A DNA stretch of 7,991 nucleotides, from contig JAPOIQ010000038.1 of the NCBI GenBank assembly GCA_029978815.1, positions 1-7,991 of the forward strand, written 5' to 3'. The DNA is from a bacterium (GTDB taxonomy: Bacteria > Actinomycetota > Acidimicrobiia > Acidimicrobiales > Ilumatobacteraceae). The translations under genes were made by a program, and so were the position numbers. Positions 1 to 6,196 of the stretch are shown piece by piece; within the stretch, counting starts at the first letter, position 1; every line of letters starts with the position of its first letter. The notes below the pieces were generated by a model. That model was not told where the DNA came from and searched no databases. It worked only from the letters and a program-made list of their open reading frames with translations.

Positions 1-67
1 CGAATAAGTTTCGAGGCGCGTTGGTTGCGCGTTGCCTCAGCCGGAGATTGTGCTATAAGCGTACTGG

Positions 68-1018
68 CTACCCAAGCAATGAGGCAATGAGGTCTAGATG
101 TTCGAGGTCTGCAAGGTCGAGGACCTGAAGGTAGAGACGCTCAGCTCCGGCCTCGCGCCATTTGCTCACCGTTTCGACGAACTGCTCTGTGGTTCCCGCA
201 GCACCGTTCTGGCGAAGCTCGTCAGGTTCGCGCCCAATTGCTCCTGCCCGCCGCTTGTATTCGTCTTCGCTCCTGCCGACACAGACGACGAGAGCCGCTG
301 ACAAGGTGAGGTCGTCTGCTGCGCGTCCGATTGCCTCACACGCTCCACGAACGACGGTTGTTTGCGACGCAAACGTGTCGAGGTCGGTAAACGGCATGTT
401 GAACTCAGTGGCGTATGCAGCGGTCAGGGCTGGTGTCCGCTTCGGCCCGCGACCTCCAATGATGATCGGGATTCCTCCGGACTGCACGGGCTTTGGAAGT
501 GCAGGTGAATCGGTAAGTGACCAATGATCGCCCGAATACGAGAACGTTTCACCAACAGGCGTCCGCCACATTCCATCAATGATCGCAAGCTGCTCGGTGA
601 AACGATCAAATCGTTCGCCAAGTGCCGGGAATGGGATTCCGTAGGCCGAGTGCTCGGCCTCGTACCAACCGGCGCCAAGTCCGAGCTCAACTCTTCCTCC
701 TGACATCTGATCGACATTGGCTACCGATATGGCGAGGGGGCCCGGATGCCTGAATGTTGCTGCGGTAACGAGGGTGCCAAGCCGAATGCTTGTCGTGTCT
801 CTTGCGAGTCCGCCGAGGGTGACCCAGGCATCGCTCGGGCCAGGTTCGCCACTTACTGAGCCCATCTTTAGGTAGTGGTCCGAGCGAAAAAAGGCTCCGA
901 ATCCGAGTGACTCGGCGCGTAAGGCAACAGCAAGAAGATCGTCGTAGGTCGCACCTTGCTGAGGCTCGGTAAAAATTCGGTATGGAGTGAGTGGGGTTGT
1001 TGTCACGTCCCTGAACAT
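68..1018 (-). CDS. LLM-class F420-dependent oxidoreductase
   Basis: Predicted 316-residue flavin/F420-type oxidoreductase of the bacterial luciferase-like superfamily (TIM barrel). Members use reduced F420 or FMN; the substrate cannot be read from the sequence. Visible family marks are the N-terminal strand RIFTEPQQG (residues 14-22), the RSDHY motif (45-49), the segment GRVELGLGAGWYEAEH (108-123), and PIIIGGRGPKRT (184-195), the cofactor-phosphate binding region of the family. Length is normal for the family (about 280-330). The reading frame stays open upstream to 1366, but those extra 116 residues lie antisense to pyrE and resemble nothing, so I place the start at ATG 1016-1018; a GTG at 1004-1006 is an alternative. 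No clear Shine-Dalgarno precedes either. It is divergent from pyrE with about 34 bp between the starts. The family is certain, the exact activity is not. Confidence 0.88.
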   Translation of the reverse strand: MFRDVTTTPLTPYRIFTEPQQGATYDDLLAVALRAESLGFGAFFRSDHYLKMGSVSGEPGPSDAWVTLGGLARDTTSIRLGTLVTAATFRHPGPLAISVANVDQMSGGRVELGLGAGWYEAEHSAYGIPFPALGERFDRFTEQLAIIDGMWRTPVGETFSYSGDHWSLTDSPALPKPVQSGGIPIIIGGRGPKRTPALTAAYATEFNMPFTDLDTFASQTTVVRGACEAIGRAADDLTLSAALVVCVGRSEDEYKRRAGAIGREPDELRQNGAAGTTEQFVETVSKWREAGAERLYLQVLDLADLEHLDLIASLLG

Positions 1019-1052
1019 AGAGGGTGGGATACGGCCACGTAACCTCGGAGGT

Positions 1053-1622
1053 GTGACAGAACTTCCTGATCTCTCTCCGTCTCGTGCTGCGTTACGAGAG
1101 CACGTGCTGACGCATTCGGTGAAACGTGGTGAGTTCACGTTGAAGAGCGGGGCAAAAAGTTCATGGTTTCTTGACACCAAGCAGACGGCATGCCGGCCTG
1201 ATGGAATCCTGCTCGTTGCCGAGGCTCTGATCGAGGTGCTTCCGAGCGAGGTCACCGCCATCGGCGGTCTGACCATGGGAGCAGACCCAGTGGCATTTGG
1301 AGTAGCTGCGGTGGCAGCGACCAAAGGGCGGATGTTGAGAAGCTTCAGTGTTCGCAAAGAAGCCAAGGATCATGGCGTGACCGGTCGGCTTGCAGGAGCT
1401 CTTATGGCGGACGACGTTGTCGTCATCGTCGAGGACACGACAACTCGAGGCACGAGCTTGCTTGAGGCGGTCGAGGTCGTTCAGGCCTTTGGTGCCTCGG
1501 TGGTGCTCGCAAGCGTCATTGTCGACCGGGGCACAACCTGTGCCGACCTGTGTTCGGCAGCAGGTATCGACTACCAGCCGTTGCTCACCGCGTCCGATCT
1601 TGGATTCGACCCAGGCACCTGA
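1053..1622 (+). CDS. pyrE: Orotate phosphoribosyltransferase
   Basis: Converts orotate plus PRPP to OMP in de novo pyrimidine synthesis; cytosolic. Counting from GTG 1053 (189 residues), the protein shows GEFTLKSG (26-33), the substrate-loop segment FSVRKEAKDHG (98-108), and the PRPP-binding motif VVIVEDTTTRGTS (123-135), with the acidic pair as ED, a common actinobacterial variant of the DD pair. Length is typical of bacterial PyrE. The start is uncertain. The frame is open from GTG 987, but residues between 987 and 1053 overlap the 5' end of the divergent oxidoreductase gene and have no PyrE character. GTG 1053 gives the usual N-terminal length, although the GGAGG at 1047-1051 lies only one base from it, too close for normal use. 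It is the only pyrimidine gene visible, and the next genes downstream point the other way. Confidence 0.9.
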   Translation: MTELPDLSPSRAALREHVLTHSVKRGEFTLKSGAKSSWFLDTKQTACRPDGILLVAEALIEVLPSEVTAIGGLTMGADPVAFGVAAVAATKGRMLRSFSVRKEAKDHGVTGRLAGALMADDVVVIVEDTTTRGTSLLEAVEVVQAFGASVVLASVIVDRGTTCADLCSAAGIDYQPLLTASDLGFDPGT

Positions 1623-1655
1623 GTCATTCCAAACGGGGTGTCTTCTAGAACGACA

Positions 1656-1677
1656 ACAGGCGCCCGAAGGCGCCTGT
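1656..1677 (-). terminator. Hairpin after the tRNA cluster, probable terminator
   Basis: Perfect 9-bp inverted repeat ACAGGCGCC / GGCGCCTGT around a 4-base loop, placed two bases beyond the 3' end of tRNA-Phe (1680). On the minus strand the stem is followed by TGTCGTTCT, a weak U-tract. This suits termination of the tRNA transcript. On the plus strand, where it could end pyrE, no T-run follows, although it may still block read-through. Terminator function is inferred. Confidence 0.55.
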
Positions 1678-1679
1678 AG

Positions 1680-1752
1680 TGGTCGAGACCGGCGTCGATC
1701 CGGTGACCTTCCGCTTTTCAGGCGGACGCTCTGCCAACTGAGCTACTCGACC
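1680..1752 (-). tRNA. tRNA-Phe (anticodon GAA)
   Basis: 73-nt cloverleaf: acceptor GGTCGAG/CTCGACC, D stem GCTC/GAGC, anticodon stem TCCGC/GCGGA with loop CTGAAAA (anticodon GAA), T stem ACCGG/CCGGT, discriminator A. The T loop reads ATCGACG, so position 54 is A rather than the near-universal T. CCA is not encoded (the next bases are CTA). Third and last gene of the minus-strand tRNA cluster. Confidence 0.95.
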
Positions 1753-1795
1753 GTTGTATGCAGTACAGCAATGCGCCGCTCCGCATACGCAACGA

Positions 1796-1813
1796 GGCTG
1801 CCGTATGGCAGCC
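1796..1813 (-). other. Hairpin in the Asp-Phe tRNA spacer
   Basis: Perfect 7-bp inverted repeat GGCTGCC / GGCAGCC with a 4-base loop, beginning five bases beyond the 3' end of tRNA-Asp. It could be a partial terminator or a processing signal in the precursor RNA. No U-run follows on the minus strand, so complete termination is unlikely. Confidence 0.45.
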
Positions 1814-1818
1814 CCGAG

Positions 1819-1892
1819 CGGTCCCGACGGGACTCGAACCCGCGACCTCCGGCTTGACAGGCCGGCGTGAACTCCAACTTCACCACGGGACC
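1819..1892 (-). tRNA. tRNA-Asp (anticodon GTC)
   Basis: 74-nt cloverleaf: acceptor GGTCCCG/CGGGACC, D stem GTGA/TCAC, anticodon stem CCGGC/GCCGG with loop CTGTCAA (anticodon GTC), canonical T arm GCGGG-TTCGAGT-CCCGT, discriminator G as expected for tRNA-Asp. CCA is not encoded (the next bases are CTC). Middle gene of the cluster, 21 bp after tRNA-Glu and 66 bp before tRNA-Phe. Confidence 0.97.
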
Positions 1893-1913
1893 AGGAGTTC
1901 TATATAAACCTAG

Positions 1914-1986
1914 CACCCCCAACGGGATTCGAACCCGTGCCGTCACCTTGAAAGGGTGATGTCCTAGGCCGCTAGACGATGGGGGC
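1914..1986 (-). tRNA. tRNA-Glu (anticodon TTC)
   Basis: 73-nt cloverleaf: acceptor GCCCCCA/TGGGGGT (terminal G-U pair, usual in actinobacterial tRNA-Glu), D stem GTCT/GGAC, anticodon stem TCACC/GGTGA with loop CTTTCAA (anticodon TTC), T arm ACGGG-TTCGAAT-CCCGT, discriminator G. CCA is not encoded. First gene of the tRNA cluster. The DUF2017 gene ends 44 bp upstream in the same direction, so the tRNAs may have their own promoter in that gap or be read through from clpS; no convincing promoter is visible. Confidence 0.97.
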
Positions 1987-2030
1987 TTGTACCTCATCTC
2001 GCTGAAGGCGACGTTACGTTAGCACCCTCT

Positions 2031-2570
2031 TCAGGACGTTCCACCCTCAACCGGCAGTGTTTCCGCAAGGGCGTTCACAACCCACTCCAGCATCCACCCC
2101 GACCACATGTAGAGATGGTGTTCAGGGCTGGCCTCAGATTGTTCGTCGGCGACGGCTGCGGAGTCATCATCGATAATGCTGAGAGCGCTTGCCAGGGTTA
2201 CCCGAAGCGCGTTCAAGGTCTGGAGGAATGAGGTGAGATCTTCTTGGTTCATTTCGATGGAGTTGCCTTCAGCGGTCTCAAAAGCGGTGATCACTGCAGT
2301 GATGGCGGTTCGGCGTGAGGTAATGAGTTCCTCCCGCATGAGTCGCTGATATTCGAGATCAAGTTCCTCGTGCTCAGATTCATGGTGTGTAAATGCCGGA
2401 GGAAATAGCCGGTTGACGACGCTCAACTCAGCTCCGGTTTCGGCATGTTCTATGAGTTCGTCAAGTTGTCTCATCACCGTCGAGAGGACTTCTCGTTCGT
2501 CCACCTCGAGGCGCACAGTCCACGAATCAATATCTCTGCGTTGGACGGGCGGTTTGCGCCGGAGTCCCAT
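2031..2570 (-). CDS. DUF2017 family protein
   Basis: 179-residue cytosolic protein of an actinobacterial family of unknown function that commonly sits directly after clpS. Family marks are the NRLFPPAF segment (53-60), the acidic-histidine stretch after it (62-75), the motif LNALRVTLASAL (119-130), which matches the family's 'LN-LR--L--RL' helix, and an aromatic C-terminal helix with MWSGWMLEW (155-163). It is mostly helical, with no membrane segments or signal peptide. Its ATG (2568-2570) shares one base with the clpS stop (TGATG), and AGAGGG at 2577-2582 gives a well-spaced ribosome binding site inside clpS, so the two are translationally coupled. A role linked to ClpS-dependent proteolysis is inferred only from this pairing. 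Confidence 0.85.
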   Translation of the reverse strand: MGLRRKPPVQRRDIDSWTVRLEVDEREVLSTVMRQLDELIEHAETGAELSVVNRLFPPAFTHHESEHEELDLEYQRLMREELITSRRTAITAVITAFETAEGNSIEMNQEDLTSFLQTLNALRVTLASALSIIDDDSAAVADEQSEASPEHHLYMWSGWMLEWVVNALAETLPVEGGTS

Positions 2571-2845
2571 CAGTTGCCCTCTTCAAGCGTGGCCCACAGA
2601 CCGTGCTCGTGGAGTCTAAAGACATGCATCTCGCATTGTTCTCGATTTCCATTTGCGACGTTCGCCCGGCCTTCATGGTGAACAGCCAGCATGAGTTCGG
2701 TTGCTTTCTCGGTCGAATAACCAAAAAGTTTCTGCAACACGTACGTGACGTAACTCATGAGATTGACAGGATCGTTCCAGACAATCACGATCCAGTCGCG
2801 TTCGTACCCAACGCTTTCAGTGACGTCCACCTCGGGCGAAGTCAT
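2570..2845 (-). CDS. clpS: ATP-dependent Clp protease adaptor ClpS
   Basis: Adaptor that delivers N-degron substrates to the Clp unfoldase for degradation by ClpP. From ATG 2843-2845 it is 91 residues, within the normal size. Aligned with E. coli ClpS, the pocket residues are present: Asn24 and Asp25 (E. coli N34, D35), Met30 (M40), Met52 (M62) and His56 (H66) in MLAVHHEG. E. coli D36 is Pro26, giving the [11 protein letters not shown] form typical of actinobacteria. The C-terminal [12 protein letters not shown] is also family-typical. The frame is open to 2953, but the additional 36 residues have no ClpS character and would run through the ctaB promoter, so the internal ATG is preferred; it has no clear Shine-Dalgarno. 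Divergent from ctaB, and coupled to the DUF2017 gene downstream. Confidence 0.92.
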   Translation of the reverse strand: MTSPEVDVTESVGYERDWIVIVWNDPVNLMSYVTYVLQKLFGYSTEKATELMLAVHHEGRANVANGNREQCEMHVFRLHEHGLWATLEEGN

Positions 2846-2909
2846 CGTGTCGGTTGAGGCCGAATGTGTGTGCGACGAACATGTCACATCAACAGTCTGC
2901 CTGATGGCG

Positions 2910-2939
2910 TTGGCCGGTGCATCTGCAGGGTCGTACGAT
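2910..2939 (+). promoter_or_regulatory. Candidate ctaB promoter (leaderless)
   Basis: TTGGCC (2910-2915), an 18-bp spacer, then TACGAT (2934-2939) resemble -35 and -10 boxes. The -10 ends six bases before ATG 2946, the spacing expected if transcription starts on the initiation codon. No Shine-Dalgarno lies before that ATG, which agrees with a leaderless mRNA. Based on motif match only. Confidence 0.4.
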
Positions 2940-2945
2940 GGCCAC

Positions 2946-3881
2946 ATGTCCATCGGTAGTCGCCCTCTCGTGCCTTCGCGTATGGCGCCCGGTGGAGTTG
3001 TTCACGGAAGCCGTGAACCCCGCAGCCGAGTCGGCGCGTTTATTGCGCTCACGAAACCTCGAATTATTGAACTACTTCTTATTACGACGGTGCCGACGAT
3101 GGTGCTCGCTCAAAATGGCTGGCCCTCAACTTGGCTCGTCATCTTGACGTTGGCCGGAGGGGCGCTTGCGGCTGGCGGAGCCAACACGATCAACATGTAT
3201 ATCGATCGAGACATTGACGCGTTGATGGAGCGCACACGTCGTCGGCCACTCGTCACCGGCGTGGTGAAGCCGAATGAAGCGCTTCTTTTTGCAGTGGTGC
3301 TTGAGATCGTTGCGTTTGCTGTCCTCTGGGCGTCAGCCAATTTACTGTCGGCAGTGTTGGCTCTTTCGGCGACTGCGTTCTATATCGGGGTCTACACGCT
3401 GTGGCTAAAGCGGACGAGTCGACAGAACATCGTGATCGGCGGGGCGGCGGGAGCGGTACCCGTTCTCGTCGGGTGGGCCGCAGTGACAAACAGTCTGTCA
3501 ATTGTCCCTTTTATTCTTTTCGCAGTCATTTTCTTTTGGACACCTCCCCATTTCTGGGCACTCGCGCTTCGGTACGCCGACGACTATCGGTCGGCGAATG
3601 TGCCGATGTTGCCGGCGATTGTTCCTTTTAGGGCTGCTCACGCCCAGATGATTGCTCACACGGTTGCGTTGGTGATTTCGAGCCTGCTCGTGTGGATCGT
3701 TTCGAGCGATCTCGGCGTCGTCTATCTCGTTTCAGCGGTTGTTCTCGGCGTTGCGTTCTTGTTCGGCACGATCCGTCTTGGCAAAAACCCTTCTGAATCG
3801 GCATCGATGAGGCTGTTTGGCTTTTCCATCACCTACATCACCTTGCTATTTGCAGCCCTGACGGTCGACGTCTTGGTGTGA
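2946..3881 (+). CDS. ctaB: Protoheme IX farnesyltransferase (heme O synthase)
   Basis: Integral membrane prenyltransferase of the UbiA superfamily that adds a farnesyl group to heme B to make heme O, precursor of heme A for cytochrome c oxidase. From ATG 2946 it has 311 residues, typical of the family, with about nine hydrophobic segments. Motifs: [17 protein letters not shown] (36-52), the first aspartate-rich motif [15 protein letters not shown] (83-97) with Asp87, Asp89 and Asp91, RRRPLVTG (98-105), the [18 protein letters not shown] region (149-166), and [19 protein letters not shown] (196-214) with the second acidic cluster. The frame extends to 2757, but that part overlaps clpS and is not CtaB-like; ATG 2982 is a possible later start. 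It heads a block of oxidase genes and probably serves the oxidase encoded downstream. Confidence 0.93.
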   Translation: MSIGSRPLVPSRMAPGGVVHGSREPRSRVGAFIALTKPRIIELLLITTVPTMVLAQNGWPSTWLVILTLAGGALAAGGANTINMYIDRDIDALMERTRRRPLVTGVVKPNEALLFAVVLEIVAFAVLWASANLLSAVLALSATAFYIGVYTLWLKRTSRQNIVIGGAAGAVPVLVGWAAVTNSLSIVPFILFAVIFFWTPPHFWALALRYADDYRSANVPMLPAIVPFRAAHAQMIAHTVALVISSLLVWIVSSDLGVVYLVSAVVLGVAFLFGTIRLGKNPSESASMRLFGFSITYITLLFAALTVDVLV

Positions 3882-3930
3882 GACCTGGCCGTTCAGCAAT
3901 CACGATGATTTCGGCGGCAGAGGACTCTCC

Positions 3931-3987
3931 GAGGTAGTCTTCAAGACGGTAGTTTCGAAAGAGGTGTGTTCCGCCGCGGGCGCACCT
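3931..3987 (+). promoter_or_regulatory. Inverted repeats in the ctaB to coxI-like gap
   Basis: The 131-bp gap (3882-4012) holds no gene that I can support. It contains a short palindrome GTCTT-C-AAGAC (3937-3947) set between two copies of GGTAGT (3933-3938 and 3948-3953), and then an imperfect stem AGGTGTG / CGCACCT (3962-3968 with 3981-3987, one G-U pair) whose loop can form a small inner stem CCG/CGG. These could be an operator and a 5'-leader structure for the next gene. No convincing promoter boxes were found. Function is unproven. Confidence 0.25.
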
Positions 3988-4012
3988 AAAGAAGAAGTGA
4001 GTCAGAACTGAG

Positions 4013-5608
4013 ATGACGACGATGGAACAATCGGGAACTGGAGCTGGAGCGGGTTCGGCGCTGCTCTCAGATGGTCGAATTGGCACGACAGTTGGCGCTG
4101 TCGCCGATTGGTCAACTTCAACTGATCACAAGAAGATCGGTCGCCTCTTCACCGGCTTTGGTCTGCTTGGTCTTGTCGCTGTCTCGGTTGTTGCAATCCT
4201 TCGTTCGCTCGAGGTGGTTGCCGATCTCGGGGTCTTTACCGGCGAACAACTCGGTCAGCTAGCGCAACTTCATCACTTCGGTCTCGCTCTGATGGTGGCA
4301 CTTCCGTTGACGCTCGGCCTCAGCGTTGCAGTTGCTCCGATGCAAGTAGGTGCACGAGCGATTGCATTTGCTCGTCTGGCTCTACTCGGTTTTTATATGT
4401 GGCTTGCTGGCGCTGTGCTCCTCATTGTCGCAATTGTGAATGGCGGCGGCATTGGCGGGTCAGATAGCGACATGGTTGACCTTTCGCTCGCATCGATGGC
4501 TCTCATGATGGTGGGCGTCGTTGCAGCAGCAATCAGTGTCGCCACGACCGTCTTCACCTCACGCGCACCCGGTATCACGATGCGTCGCGTTCCGTTTTTC
4601 ACTTGGACGGCCTTAGTTCAAGCAATCGCGCTGATTATCACGGCTCCCGTCTTGGTCGGTCTTACGATCTATCTCTTCATTGACCATCGAAATTCGGCGC
4701 TCGCTTTCGGCACTTCAGATGCCTTGGCAGACTGGATTCCACGATTCTTCTCGGCACCAGTCGTGTATATCTATGCCATCCCGGTGTTGGGTGTATTCGC
4801 AGAACTTCTGCCAGTTTCAGTGAGTCGCCGGCATCCAATGCGCCAGGTTGTCTTCGCTGGTTCAGCGCTCGTCGGTGTTGCTGCGTTCTCTGGTGTAACG
4901 ATGCAGAACGACTTCCCTGTCGACTTTTCTGCCGCAGGACAAGATGTCGTGAAGTCTCTCGTTGTGATGGCTTTCTTCGTTGGCCTTCCGCTGCTCGGAA
5001 TTGTTGTGACGTTGCTAACCGCCCCGCTCGTTGCGAAGCCAGACGGCTCAAGTTCGGCGAAACCAAGGATTTTGAGCCCGATGTTGTTCGGCCTTCTAGC
5101 GACTCTGTTGTTCCTGCTCGGGGCTGTTGTCGGAGTGCTACTCCAAGTAGTCGATCTCGAGCTTTCGGGAACAGCAGCTGTGGAAGGCTCAGTAGCGATC
5201 GTCTGCCTCGCCGCTGCTGTCGGTTCAATGGGTGGTCTCGTGTTCTGGTCACCGAAGTTCTCTGGCTTGAAGCGTGATGAGAAAAAGGTGCTTCCTCTGG
5301 CACTTCTCGGAGCGCTTGGAGTCGTCCTAGCTGGGGTTCCAGCGGTCATTGCCGGGCTTGCCGGCTCTGATAACTCGCTTTTCTCAACGTTGACCCTCGT
5401 CGGTTACGCCATCATGGCATTGACTGTTCTCGCATTTGCGGGGGCTACTCGTGGTGGCACGGCAGATGGCACGACGAACCCGTGGTGTGCGCACACCGTC
5501 GAATGGTCAACCGCATCACCTGCTCCTGCAGACAACTACGTAGCACTTGCCACTGTTCGTTCGGCAGAGCCCGAACTCGACCAGAACCCTCAAGGGAGCC
5601 CATCATGA
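4013..5608 (+). CDS. Degenerate cytochrome c oxidase subunit I homologue, ligands lost
   Basis: Full-length 531-residue membrane protein, clearly homologous to heme-copper oxidase subunit I with about 12 helices. Homology marks: STDHKKIG (36-43), Arg64 in the R-x-L-E turn, APMQVGARAIAFARL (108-122), TSRAPGITMRRVPFFTW (182-198), FWSPKFSG (411-418) and the C-terminal NPWCAHTVEWSTASP (489-503). By ungapped alignment with bovine CoxI, only the helix II heme a ligand remains (His87). The CuB histidine of GHPEVY is Ala248 with the Glu as Val250 (Tyr252 is kept), the CuB pair HH is Gln298-Asn299, and the helix X ligands H376 and H378 are Gly392 and Val394. The D-channel Asp and K-channel Lys are also absent. 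It cannot be a normal oxidase. The frame is intact, so this is not a pseudogene. The start ATG 4013 has only a distant GAAGAAG; ATG 4022 is an alternative. It overlaps the CoxIII-like gene by 4 bp. Confidence 0.88.
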   Translation: MTTMEQSGTGAGAGSALLSDGRIGTTVGAVADWSTSTDHKKIGRLFTGFGLLGLVAVSVVAILRSLEVVADLGVFTGEQLGQLAQLHHFGLALMVALPLTLGLSVAVAPMQVGARAIAFARLALLGFYMWLAGAVLLIVAIVNGGGIGGSDSDMVDLSLASMALMMVGVVAAAISVATTVFTSRAPGITMRRVPFFTWTALVQAIALIITAPVLVGLTIYLFIDHRNSALAFGTSDALADWIPRFFSAPVVYIYAIPVLGVFAELLPVSVSRRHPMRQVVFAGSALVGVAAFSGVTMQNDFPVDFSAAGQDVVKSLVVMAFFVGLPLLGIVVTLLTAPLVAKPDGSSSAKPRILSPMLFGLLATLLFLLGAVVGVLLQVVDLELSGTAAVEGSVAIVCLAAAVGSMGGLVFWSPKFSGLKRDEKKVLPLALLGALGVVLAGVPAVIAGLAGSDNSLFSTLTLVGYAIMALTVLAFAGATRGGTADGTTNPWCAHTVEWSTASPAPADNYVALATVRSAEPELDQNPQGSPS

Positions 5609-6183
5609 CGCTCGCTCTTCCATCTGGACCAGCCCCCGCTCCGCGCCGCCAACTTCTGGTTGGCTCCGCGCTTGCTGGGCTCGCAGGCACCACCTTGATT
5701 GGCGGAATGCTTGCCGTGTGGTTGCTCGAACGCCAGCACGCGGTGAACGCTGGCGAACGTTTCCCGATGAAGTACATCATTCCTGAGGTTGCGACGAACG
5801 TCATGCTGATGACGCTGTTTGGACTGTGCTTCTTTGCCCAGTGGGCGGTGTACTCGGCTCGCCGCCAGGATCGCGGCCATACAGCACTCGCACTTTCGGT
5901 TGTCGCAATTCTCGCTTTGGCGTTTATCAACGCTCAAGCGTTTGTCTACAGCCAGATGGAGGTTGAACTCGCCGAGGGAGTGTACGGCTCGCTGTTTTAC
6001 GCTCTTACTGGCACCATGATGGCCATCGTGATCGCCGGCCTCGTCTTCACGGTTGTTGCGGCGTTCCGAACTCTCGGTGGCCGCGATTGGCAGTCCGAGA
6101 TCGTCTCGGCTCACGCTCTGTATTGGTACTTCGCTGCTGCGGCTTACTCAGCAGTCTGGTTCGTCGTCTACGTCACGAAGTGA
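5605..6183 (+). CDS. Cytochrome c oxidase subunit III-like protein
   Basis: 192-residue protein with five predicted membrane helices (about 17-41, 62-84, 94-113, 129-153, 168-190), the size and topology of the short actinobacterial subunit III (CtaE). The best match is the second half: NAQAFVYSQ (109-117), EGVYGSLFYALTG (124-136) and ALYWYFAAAAYSAVWFVVYV (171-190), which parallel QAYEY, YGSVFYLATGFHG and YYWHFVDIVW of the family. The conserved charged residues are changed: the Glu of QAYEY is Val114, the His of GFHG is Met, and WHFVD is WYFAA; the helix Glu near the N-terminus also seems lost (Gly28). The start ATG 5605 overlaps the previous stop in ATGA and has AAGGGAG (5592-5598) at good spacing. 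The frame is open to 5482 but within the preceding gene. It probably partners the CoxI-like protein. Confidence 0.8.
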   Translation: MTLALPSGPAPAPRRQLLVGSALAGLAGTTLIGGMLAVWLLERQHAVNAGERFPMKYIIPEVATNVMLMTLFGLCFFAQWAVYSARRQDRGHTALALSVVAILALAFINAQAFVYSQMEVELAEGVYGSLFYALTGTMMAIVIAGLVFTVVAAFRTLGGRDWQSEIVSAHALYWYFAAAAYSAVWFVVYVTK

Positions 6184-6196
6184 GGACAGAAGTCTG

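Noticed and set aside
13..38. Inverted repeat GAGGC/GCCTC beyond the oxidoreductase stop, possible terminator
   Set aside because: Only five clean base pairs, a long imperfect loop and no T-run on the minus strand; too weak to call.
54..59. TATAAG preceded by TTGCCT (32-37), promoter-like on the plus strand
   Set aside because: The only plus-strand frames following it are antisense to the oxidoreductase gene, so nothing supports its use.
76..92. Tandem GCAATGAG repeat
   Set aside because: Two copies only, inside the coding end of the oxidoreductase (Leu/Ile/Ala/Ser codons); no sign of function.
1019..1366. N-terminal extension of the oxidoreductase frame (116 residues)
   Set aside because: It runs antisense through pyrE, has no family similarity, and the family N-terminus begins just after ATG 1018.
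3838..4086. Minus-strand 82-codon frame across the ctaB to CoxI-like gap
   Set aside because: It overlaps both flanking genes, has low-complexity ends and no recognisable domain or ribosome binding site.
4677..5349. Long minus-strand frames inside the CoxI-like gene
   Set aside because: They are Ser/Thr/Arg-rich compositional shadows of a gene with clear CoxI homology on the plus strand.
4013..5608. Calling the CoxI-like gene a pseudogene
   Set aside because: The frame is open over 531 codons, structural motifs and both termini are preserved, and it has tight overlaps with its neighbours, which is unlike decay.
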